From positions 1 to 5,867 of the forward strand of contig JAEMPZ010000125.1 of the NCBI GenBank assembly GCA_022759065.1: a DNA stretch of 5,867 bases. Reading direction: 5' to 3'. The notes under the pieces were generated by a model, which searched no databases, was not told the origin of the DNA, and saw nothing but the letters and a program-made list of their open reading frames with translations. The translations under genes were made by a program, and so were the position numbers. Each line of letters starts with the position of its first letter. Positions within the stretch are counted from its first letter, which is position 1. Origin of the DNA: Acidobacteriota bacterium (lineage in GTDB: Bacteria > Acidobacteriota > UBA4820 > DSQY01). Of this stretch, positions 1-5,291 are shown piece after piece.

Positions 1-112
1 ACTCCTTACGCCTGACTTTCCTCCCTGACCTCCCCGTCCTCCCTGTGATTATTCCCTTGGTGTTTTGGTGCCTTTTAACTTCAACCCTCATAATTCAAAA
101 TTCATGCTTTTC
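1..112. repeat. Non-coding tail after the last gene, a mosaic of short-period degenerate repeats
   Basis: This stretch lies downstream of the last gene of the minus-strand block and holds no credible gene. Read on the plus strand it is a chain of different short motifs: an imperfect 7-bp period at 1-21 (ACTCCTT, ACGCCTG, ACTTTCC), a clean 9-bp period at 19-45, two copies of an 8-bp unit at 56-71 (CTTGGTGT, TTTGGTGC), and two copies of a 7-bp unit at 91-104 (TAATTCA, AAATTCA). The periodicity is visible directly. That these are fragments of dispersed intergenic repeat families is inference. I see no strong GC-rich hairpin followed by a T run, so no intrinsic terminator can be placed here with confidence. 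Confidence 0.55.
19..45. repeat. Three 9-bp tandem units, CT-rich on the plus strand
   Basis: The units are TCCTCCCTG, ACCTCCCCG and TCCTCCCTG. The first and third are identical, and the middle one differs at two positions. The minus strand, which would be the RNA strand of the upstream operon, carries runs of two to four G separated by one or two bases. It could in principle form a two-tetrad G-quadruplex, but it has only three G runs of three or more, so a stable three-tetrad form is not supported. Confidence 0.6.
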
Positions 113-517
113 TTACTTTGTGGCGGGTTCGAGGGCAAAGCTTATTACGGCGGCGGCGCCTGAGGCCGGGGCGGCGTACAGGGCATAACTTCCCGCTTCT
201 AATTCGAGGCTATTAAGGGGGCATGGGTCTGAGACGATCTCTCCATTTGAGTCGTAGTAATAGACAAAGACCGTCGTGGAACCCCGCCTTATCGAAAAGC
301 CCTCGGTAGCGCCGCCGCCTTCCCCGCAGGGCTGGCCAGCGCGCAGATTTTGAATCCTGAACCGCGTCGCCACGCTGCCTTGTTGGACGCGGAAAACTGC
401 CGGCGACGGCTCACAGCCGCCCAAGGTTGAGGCCCTGAGCGTCTGCCCCTCCTGTCCGGCCAAAAGGAGAAATGGCGCGAATGCCACCGCCACAAGCCAC
501 GTAAATCTCTTCGCCAT
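113..517 (-). CDS. Small predicted exported protein of unknown function
   Basis: I do not recognise this 134-residue protein. The N-terminus looks like a Sec-type signal peptide: a short basic n-region (MAKR) followed by a hydrophobic stretch at about residues 6-20; the cleavage site is unclear. The mature part is rich in Gly, Ala and Ser, has three Cys residues (in GGCEP, QPCGE and DPCPL), and has alternating hydrophobic segments near YYYDSNGE and LELEAGSYALYAAP, which suggests a small beta-rich domain, perhaps a beta-sandwich. I chose ATG 517 because GAGGA (523-527) lies five bases upstream. ATG 529 is in frame and adds four residues but has no good Shine-Dalgarno. It starts 21 bp after ldcA, so it is probably the last gene of the operon. 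The signal peptide lacks an RR pair, so Sec export is likelier than Tat. Expression and function are unproven. Confidence 0.7.
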   Translation of the reverse strand: MAKRFTWLVAVAFAPFLLLAGQEGQTLRASTLGGCEPSPAVFRVQQGSVATRFRIQNLRAGQPCGEGGGATEGFSIRRGSTTVFVYYYDSNGEIVSDPCPLNSLELEAGSYALYAAPASGAAAVISFALEPATK

Positions 518-522
518 CGCCG

Positions 523-527
523 TCCTC
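523..527 (-). promoter_or_regulatory. Ribosome binding site that decides the start of the small exported gene
   Basis: GAGGA on the minus strand sits five bases before ATG 517, whereas the in-frame ATG at 529 has no comparable motif in front of it. This favours the shorter protein. Confidence 0.55.
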
Positions 528-538
528 ATGCGCTGAGT

Positions 539-1471
539 CTACCATATAGCGGAACGTTGCGAAAGGGGACGAAGAAACCTTCCATCCCAAGTGGTTGGGA
601 CGCCAAAGGGAAGCGTATGCTTTCCCGTAATGTGGCCCACCGGAATGCCGGTGACAACCGGAAGGCCGGATGGGGCCAGCTCTTTCGCCAGCGCGGCCAC
701 GTCCTTGGCGGTTTCGCCATCTCCAAGCCCGGTAAATGCGCCGAGCAAGAGACCGGCGGCCTTGTCGAACCAGCCGGCCTGCTTGAGGTGAGTGAGCATC
801 CTGTCTATTCGATAAAGTTTCTCGCCGACCTCTTCCAAAAAAACCCAGCATCCAGTGGTCTCTGGCGCCCAAAAGGTTCCAGCCGAGGCGCAGCAGAGGG
901 TGAGACAGCCTCCGACTATTGGAAACGGCCCGGCCGGCTCCGATGGCCCGTCGCCTGGCACCGGAGCGAAATCCATATCCAGCGCGGCCCACAGCGAGGG
1001 AAGGAGAGCGACGCCCGGACGTCCAAGTTCCGTAATTGAAGGGGCGTAAAGGCTTTGGATGTTGGCAAAGCGCCGCGCCCAGAGGTGGAGAGCCGTGGCG
1101 TCAGAGTAACCGGCCACGATTTTGGGAGACCCGTTAGAGTTCCAGCGGATATCGGGCAAGAGCCGAGCCGTCCCGTAACCACCGCGGGCGAACCAGACCG
1201 CAAAGGCATCATTGTCGTTCATCGCCTCCTGAAGGTCCGCCAGCCTCGCCGCGTCGCATCCCGCCAAGTAGCCCAGTTTCTCGCGGACGTGCCGCCCCTC
1301 GGCGACTTCATAGCCGCGCTCGCTCAACACGGCAAGCCCCGCCTCCAGGGCTTTCTCGTCCACCGGCCCGGCTGGGGCAACGACGCGGATGCGCCGCTTT
1401 CTCACGGTTTTTTCGCCAAGGCACGCGCTCGCGCCTTCGCTCCGAATTGGTTGCGGCACGGAGTCCTGCAT
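539..1471 (-). CDS. ldcA: LD-carboxypeptidase, peptidase family S66 (LdcA/MccF type)
   Basis: Family S66 enzymes are cytoplasmic serine peptidases. LdcA removes the terminal D-Ala from murein tetrapeptides during peptidoglycan recycling, and MccF relatives cleave microcin C. The 310-residue length is normal. Family marks in order: the N-terminal strand RIRVVAPAGP, ARGGYG, the nucleophile motif GYSDAT (Ser123), FLEEVGE with YRIDRML (likely Glu213), and GIPVGH (His280) followed by LPFG. These fit the Ser-Glu-His triad. ATG 1471 is preferred because GGAGG lies six bases upstream. ATG 1498 would add nine residues and overlap tatC. About 25 residues precede the first conserved strand, more than usual. 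The usual GGNL motif reads GGCL here. It starts 13 bp after tatC, so it is probably cotranscribed. An LdcA role is likelier than microcin immunity because no microcin gene is visible, but sequence alone cannot settle this. Confidence 0.9.
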   Translation of the reverse strand: MQDSVPQPIRSEGASACLGEKTVRKRRIRVVAPAGPVDEKALEAGLAVLSERGYEVAEGRHVREKLGYLAGCDAARLADLQEAMNDNDAFAVWFARGGYGTARLLPDIRWNSNGSPKIVAGYSDATALHLWARRFANIQSLYAPSITELGRPGVALLPSLWAALDMDFAPVPGDGPSEPAGPFPIVGGCLTLCCASAGTFWAPETTGCWVFLEEVGEKLYRIDRMLTHLKQAGWFDKAAGLLLGAFTGLGDGETAKDVAALAKELAPSGLPVVTGIPVGHITGKHTLPFGVPTTWDGRFLRPLSQRSAIW

Positions 1472-1477
1472 TGCTCC

Positions 1478-1482
1478 CCTCC
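1478..1482 (-). promoter_or_regulatory. Strong ribosome binding site of ldcA
   Basis: GGAGG on the minus strand lies six bases before ATG 1471 and just after the tatC stop codon (1485-1487). It is the reason to place the ldcA start at 1471 rather than at the in-frame ATG at 1498, which lies inside tatC and has only a weak GAG-like signal. Confidence 0.65.
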
Positions 1483-1484
1483 GC

Positions 1485-2234
1485 TTACGGCGATACATCC
1501 GCCGTCTCTTTGCGCTTCTTGAAGAGCCATGAGATCAACAGCCCGAAGCCATATAGGGCGATCATCGGCACCGCCACGATCGTCTGTGTGACCGGGTCAC
1601 CGGAGGGAGTAATTATCGCCGAAATCGTGAACGCCCCTACGATCACCCACCGCCACTGCTTCAAGAGGGTTCGCGTGCTGACGATGCCAAGGCGCGTCAG
1701 AAGGAATATCAGCACCGGCGTCTCGAATACAAGCCCTATTCCCAGAAGGAACTTCAGTTCGAAGCTCCAGAAGTAGTCCAGGGTTACGACGTTGACATAG
1801 TCTTTGTTGAAGTCGTAGAAAAACTTGAAGGTGAAGGGCAGCACGTACAGGTAGCAGAAGACAAGGCCCAGCAGGAAAAAGAAAGAGGTCCCCAGGACAA
1901 AGGGGACGGCCCACCGTTTCTCCTTCGGCTTGAGGCCCGGCGCTATGAAAGCCCAGAGCTGGTAAAAAATCCACGGGGATGCCGCGAAAACAGCTATCAC
2001 GGCAGCGATCTTCATGTAGGCGAAAAACACGTCCGTGATGCCCGTGTAAGCCAGTTTTCGCTGGGCCTCCGGGAGGTACTGAAAGTAGGGAACAAAGAGA
2101 AATTTCATGATGTCATCAATGTAAATGCTGACAACGGCGAACGCCACGAGGAGGCCCCAGAAGGCCTTTACGAGCCTCGAACGCAACTCCGAGAAGTGTT
2201 CGAGAAAGGTCATCTCACGGTAAGCCTTCGGCAC
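1485..2234 (-). CDS. tatC: Sec-independent protein translocase subunit TatC
   Basis: TatC is the inner-membrane core of the twin-arginine translocase. It binds RR signal peptides of folded proteins and recruits TatA. The 249-residue length is typical. Six membrane segments can be placed by hydrophobicity at about 22-40, 70-93, 108-133, 158-180, 195-209 and 214-236. Family motifs: MTFLEHFSELRSRL at the N-terminus, SPWIFYQLWAFIAPGL with a following Glu105 in the first cytoplasmic loop, FETPV with the conserved Glu171 in segment four, and ITPSGDPVTQ before segment six. Many TatC proteins have LYE near the end of that region; here it is LYG (Gly229). The start is GTG at 2234, with GGGGAG (2240-2245) five bases upstream; ATG 2213 is a weaker alternative. 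It follows tatA by 82 bp and precedes ldcA by 13 bp. Confidence 0.97.
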   Translation of the reverse strand: MPKAYREMTFLEHFSELRSRLVKAFWGLLVAFAVVSIYIDDIMKFLFVPYFQYLPEAQRKLAYTGITDVFFAYMKIAAVIAVFAASPWIFYQLWAFIAPGLKPKEKRWAVPFVLGTSFFFLLGLVFCYLYVLPFTFKFFYDFNKDYVNVVTLDYFWSFELKFLLGIGLVFETPVLIFLLTRLGIVSTRTLLKQWRWVIVGAFTISAIITPSGDPVTQTIVAVPMIALYGFGLLISWLFKKRKETADVSP

Positions 2235-2239
2235 CTGTG

Positions 2240-2245
2240 CTCCCC
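2240..2245 (-). promoter_or_regulatory. Ribosome binding site for the GTG start of tatC
   Basis: GGGGAG on the minus strand lies five bases before GTG 2234. It supports the GTG start over the internal ATG at 2213. Confidence 0.6.
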
Positions 2246-2258
2246 ATTTTAGGAGATC

Positions 2259-2289
2259 GTGATTAGTGATCAGTGACTAGTGATTAGTG
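2259..2289. repeat. Heptamer tandem repeat, consensus GTGAYYA, in the tatA-tatC gap
   Basis: Four consecutive 7-bp units on the plus strand read GTGATTA, GTGATCA, GTGACTA and GTGATTA, followed by a partial GTG. They vary only at the fifth and sixth positions, always pyrimidine for pyrimidine. The array ends 13 bp upstream of the tatC Shine-Dalgarno, so it would lie in the untranslated RNA between tatA and tatC. No coding or protein-binding role is evident. Confidence 0.8.
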
Positions 2290-2310
2290 TAATACGCAAT
2301 ATCGGCCGCT

Positions 2311-2340
2311 CCGTGTTCATCTGCGTTCGTCCGTGGTTGA
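2311..2340. repeat. Degenerate 10-bp tandem repeat overlapping the 3' end of tatA
   Basis: Three 10-bp units on the plus strand read CCGTGTTCAT, CTGCGTTCGT and CCGTGGTTGA. Positions one, three, five and seven are constant. The array covers the tatA stop codon and its last seven codons (encoding STTDERR). The motif resembles the CCGTGTTCATCCGTGG kind of dispersed intergenic sequence that I recall from several environmental bacterial genomes. That resemblance is from memory and was not searched. Confidence 0.65.
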
Positions 2341-2694
2341 TTTGCATTCCTCTTTTCCGGGAGTTTCTGGCCTCTTGGCGTCAAGTGCTTCTTCCTCCCG
2401 CGCGGCGGCGGTCCGAGAGAGCGCCCCGCCCCTGCCATCTCCCAGGTCCGGCCGCTCGGTTGCCTTCACCGGAGGAGGCAGCGCTCCTTTGGGCAGAGGT
2501 TCAGAGGCTTCGCCCGAGCGTTTGATCTCATCAACCTCGCGCTCAAGCGTCTCCTGAAGCTCGGAGCTCGCCTTTTTGAATTCGCGCACCGCGCGGCCCA
2601 AAGATTTTCCCAACTCGGGCAGTTTTTGCGGCCCAAACACAAGAAGGGCTATAAGAAGAATCAAAAGAATTTCCGGAGTGCCGACCGAGCCCAT
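2317..2694 (-). CDS. tatA: Twin-arginine translocase subunit TatA (TatA/E family)
   Basis: TatA oligomerises in the inner membrane to form the protein-conducting element of the Tat system, recruited by TatC. The 125-residue protein has the family layout: a short N-terminus, one membrane helix at about 6-20, the FG hinge (20-21), an amphipathic helix at about 22-44 (PQKLPELGKSLGRAVREFKK), then a charged Pro-rich tail likely to be disordered. KLPELGKSLG and FKKAS point to TatA rather than TatB. Glu8 in the membrane helix occurs in both types, so a dual TatA/TatB role cannot be excluded. ATG 2694 is preceded by GAGGTG (2699-2704), which overlaps the stop codon of the RND gene. The last seven residues are encoded by a short tandem repeat, so the tail end may be a late addition. 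No tatB is present in the window. Confidence 0.95.
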   Translation of the reverse strand: MGSVGTPEILLILLIALLVFGPQKLPELGKSLGRAVREFKKASSELQETLEREVDEIKRSGEASEPLPKGALPPPVKATERPDLGDGRGGALSRTAAAREEEALDAKRPETPGKEECKSTTDERR

Positions 2695-2698
2695 CTTA

Positions 2699-2704
2699 CA
2701 CCTC
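2699..2704 (-). promoter_or_regulatory. Ribosome binding site of tatA overlapping the upstream stop codon
   Basis: GAGGTG on the minus strand begins with the last base of the RND stop codon (2704-2706) and lies four bases before ATG 2694. This arrangement suits translational coupling between the two genes. Confidence 0.6.
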
Positions 2705-5280
2705 TATGACAGCGTTCTGCCGCCGGCTTGAGGCAGCGGCTTATCCCGCTTTTCGCGCAGCGTGAGTATCGCCACTAGCAGCGTGAGCGTGGCAACCATG
2801 GAGAACAGCGTCCCCAGAAGCGCCACGTACCCCATGCTCCTGAGGCCGGGATAGCTCGACAGCGACATCGAGCCGAAACCGGCTATGGTCGTTAGCGCGG
2901 CGATGGCGATGGGCTTCCCGCATTCGTCTATGACCCTGTCCATGTCCCAGCCGTCGTGCTCCCTGTGGCGGTGGACGAAGTAAATGCCGTAGTCAGAGCC
3001 GATTCCCACGATCATTGTAGTGACAAAAATGTTCATCATGTTGAGCGATTCGCCCATCAGCCTCAGGCAGCCCAGAAGCCATATCAACGCGACTGTCAGG
3101 GGCAGGAGAGAATAAAGCGTGGCCGTCAGCGACCGAAAATCAAGCAAGATCAAGATGACGACAAAGACCGCGCCTATGACAAAAGCAAGCAAAGCGTCGT
3201 GCTTGACCGAGGCGCGCAGCTCCCTGCTCAGCACGTTAATACCCGTGACCCTCGCGCCTGGAACCGCCTGTTTGATCGCCGCCATAAGGCCGTGCGGTTC
3301 AAAGCGCTTGAACTCCTCCGGGATGTAGAGATAGACGACGCCCCTCCAGCTCCCGTCAGCCTTGTGCACGATGAACTTGTCCAAGAGCGGCTTTATCGGG
3401 CCTTTGGACAGATCTTCGTAGGTGATCGGCCTTTCTGGGGCAAGCATAAGGCCCATCTTGTCAAGGTACGCGGCGAAAAAAGACGATGAAAAGCCTTGCC
3501 GCGCGCACGCTTCGGTGAAGACGCGGCGGACGCGCTCTGGCGAAAAACGCCCGCTCTTGTCGGCCTTGATCGCATCAATCACCGCCTGCTGGTCCGCCAG
3601 CGTGGGGAGGTACGTCGTGATTGCATCCGTGAAAAGAACGTCGCCGTTTTTCCTGAAGGGCTGGACCGCTTCGACGACCTGGCGCGATTTTGCGACGATC
3701 TCCTCGGGCGAAGCCCCGTCAACGGCCGCCATCATGTAGGTGAGGGAAGCGCCGAACTTCTCCCCGATCTCCTGCGTCACATTTACGCCTTTATTATTCG
3801 GGCTTCTAAGATTTTGTATGTTGTCTTCAAGTTCAACTCCCAGCGCCGCCCAAGCGAAGATTACAGTGAGGACGAGCCAAAGGGCTATCGTAGCCCTCGG
3901 ATGGCGGTGAGCAAGCTTGCCTAGCCGTTCAAAGCCGAAGCTGTGCATCGCGAAAACCGGCTCCCGGCCCTGCTTTTCCTTGTGCATCTGGTGAAAGTAG
4001 AGCATGGCCGGCAGGAGAATGAAGACCGTGGCCATGCAACAGAGGATTCCGGTTGCCGTCAAGAGCCCCACCTGCCGCATGCCCCTGAAGCTGGTGAAAA
4101 GCATGGCCACGAAGGTGCCGGCGGTCGTTAGCGCCCCCAGAAACACTCCCTTGCCCGTGTTGCCCATGATGCAGCCGATGGAGTCGTCAATGCTCGTGCC
4201 GCGGTTGCGCTCCTCGATGTACCGGCCATAGAGCACCGTGGAGAAGTCAATGCCAAGCCCTATGAGGAGCGCGCCGAATCCCGCTGTCGCGGAGTTGAGC
4301 GTCACGCCAAGAAGGTGGGCAAGCCCGAACGTGGCAATCAGCCCCACGAGAAGCGGCCCCCACAAGTAAGCCAGCGCGCTCTTGCGCCTGAAGGCCCAGA
4401 TGACCACCAATAGCACCAGGACAAACGATGAAACGGTGTTGACAATCGAGTCCTTCTTGATGAGGTTCGCGTCGTCCTGGGCTATGGGATATCCGCCGCC
4501 GTAAGCCACCGTCAGGGGCGATGGGTCCTCCCCTTCCTCGGCCCATTCTTTTCTAAGGCTCGCTTCGATGCCGCGCACGCCGGCCATGAGCTTCTTGCCG
4601 AAGACGATATCCTGCGCCGGCTTTACAGGGCGCACGATCATCAGGAGCTTCGGGTCTTTTCCTTGTGAAATGTAATACCCGTCAGAGATGTCAACCTTCA
4701 ACTGGCGCGTTTTGCCCATGAAGTGGCTTTTGAAGACGGGGAAAAGGCCGAAGGGGTCGTACTGAATTATCTCTTTCGTCAACAGCGATGCGGGATTGTC
4801 CAGGAGCCTCTTGTTTCGCGCCACCTGGGCGCGAATCGCCTCGTCGCTCAACCTCGACGCCACCTCGCCCAGGTCCTTTGGGTGGAGGTAGAGCATCGTG
4901 TAGGGAAGCATCTGGTCCATGAGCGGCGCGTAGTCCTGAAGCCGGTACTCGACGCCTTCAATCTCCCCGCTATTCCGGAGGCGCTCGGCGAACGCGTCGG
5001 CGAAATCCTCGTAGCTCTCCGTGGGATGGCGTTCCGGGTCGCTGCTGCCCAAAAGGATGAAGAGGTAATCGAGGCTCTTGAAGTCGGAGGTCACCGAGCG
5101 AAAATCCTCGACGACCGGATTCTTTTGCGGCAGTAGGGCGAGTATGTCGGAGTCTATCTTGGGCGGATATGCCAGGAAGAGGGCGACGACGCCCAACATG
5201 GCGGCGGCCGTCGCCGCGAAGACCCAGCGGTAGTGGTGGCTTGTTGCCAGGGCGATCCGCCTGAAAAGGGCCTCTCTCAC
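2704..5280 (-). CDS. MMPL/RND-superfamily membrane exporter (HpnN-like architecture)
   Basis: This 858-residue inner-membrane protein has the duplicated RND layout. Each half has one membrane helix, a large extracytoplasmic domain, and then five helices. Predicted helices lie at about 18-38, 281-297, 302-324, 330-352, 378-397 and 404-428, and again at 463-481, 694-713, 716-737, 744-770, 790-806 and 816-838. The two large loops span about 39-280 and 482-693. Helix four carries GLGID (Asp345) and helix ten carries GIGSD (Asp763), the acidic positions expected to couple transport to protons. Relatives in this superfamily, such as HpnN and MmpL3, move hopanoids or other lipids. The substrate here cannot be read from sequence. 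No membrane-fusion or outer-membrane partner gene is in view. The start is GTG 5280, with AAGGAG overlapping the pgsA stop codon. Coupling to pgsA hints at a lipid-related role, which is inference. Confidence 0.92.
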   Translation of the reverse strand: MREALFRRIALATSHHYRWVFAATAAAMLGVVALFLAYPPKIDSDILALLPQKNPVVEDFRSVTSDFKSLDYLFILLGSSDPERHPTESYEDFADAFAERLRNSGEIEGVEYRLQDYAPLMDQMLPYTMLYLHPKDLGEVASRLSDEAIRAQVARNKRLLDNPASLLTKEIIQYDPFGLFPVFKSHFMGKTRQLKVDISDGYYISQGKDPKLLMIVRPVKPAQDIVFGKKLMAGVRGIEASLRKEWAEEGEDPSPLTVAYGGGYPIAQDDANLIKKDSIVNTVSSFVLVLLVVIWAFRRKSALAYLWGPLLVGLIATFGLAHLLGVTLNSATAGFGALLIGLGIDFSTVLYGRYIEERNRGTSIDDSIGCIMGNTGKGVFLGALTTAGTFVAMLFTSFRGMRQVGLLTATGILCCMATVFILLPAMLYFHQMHKEKQGREPVFAMHSFGFERLGKLAHRHPRATIALWLVLTVIFAWAALGVELEDNIQNLRSPNNKGVNVTQEIGEKFGASLTYMMAAVDGASPEEIVAKSRQVVEAVQPFRKNGDVLFTDAITTYLPTLADQQAVIDAIKADKSGRFSPERVRRVFTEACARQGFSSSFFAAYLDKMGLMLAPERPITYEDLSKGPIKPLLDKFIVHKADGSWRGVVYLYIPEEFKRFEPHGLMAAIKQAVPGARVTGINVLSRELRASVKHDALLAFVIGAVFVVILILLDFRSLTATLYSLLPLTVALIWLLGCLRLMGESLNMMNIFVTTMIVGIGSDYGIYFVHRHREHDGWDMDRVIDECGKPIAIAALTTIAGFGSMSLSSYPGLRSMGYVALLGTLFSMVATLTLLVAILTLREKRDKPLPQAGGRTLS

Positions 5281-5285
5281 TTGGG

Positions 5286-5291
5286 CTCCTT
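5286..5291 (-). promoter_or_regulatory. Ribosome binding site of the RND gene overlapping the pgsA stop codon
   Basis: AAGGAG on the minus strand shares two bases with the pgsA stop codon TAA (5290-5292) and lies five bases before GTG 5280. Ribosomes ending pgsA would stop on this site, so translation is probably coupled. Confidence 0.65.

Noticed and set aside
113..529. Twin-arginine (Tat) signal on the small exported protein, suggested by its place near tatA and tatC
   Set aside because: The n-region has KRF rather than RR-x-F-L-K and the hydrophobic core is strong, so a Sec signal is likelier.
837..843. Run of seven A on the plus strand (T7 in the ldcA coding strand) next to the catalytic Glu motif, as a possible phase-variation or frameshift site
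   Set aside because: The frame is intact across it, it encodes the expected WVFLEE residues, and a seven-base run is too short to argue for programmed slippage.
411..992. Long open frame on the minus strand (193 codons)
   Set aside because: It overlaps ldcA and the small exported gene in another frame, and its translation is Arg/Gly-rich with no family marks. It is a shadow of high GC content.
557..1522. Open frames on the plus strand opposite ldcA (557-1039 and 1055-1522)
   Set aside because: They lie antisense to a well-supported S66 peptidase gene, have no convincing ribosome binding sites and give unrecognisable low-complexity proteins.
2246..2316. Internal promoter for tatC in the tatA-tatC gap
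   Set aside because: A TTGCGT hexamer occurs on the minus strand, but no credible -10 box lies at the right distance. The bases are dominated by the repeat arrays.
2259..2340. CRISPR-like array in the tatA-tatC gap
   Set aside because: The units are 7 and 10 bp with no spacers, far from the repeat-spacer design of CRISPR.
2280..2557. Open frames on the plus strand opposite the 3' end of tatA
   Set aside because: They begin in the repeat arrays and run through the low-complexity TatA tail in antisense. There is no sign of real coding.
2956..3924. Open frames on the plus strand opposite the RND gene (2956-3489, 3422-3739, 3496-3924)
   Set aside because: They are antisense to a clear membrane exporter, and their composition mirrors its codon pattern. 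No domain is visible.
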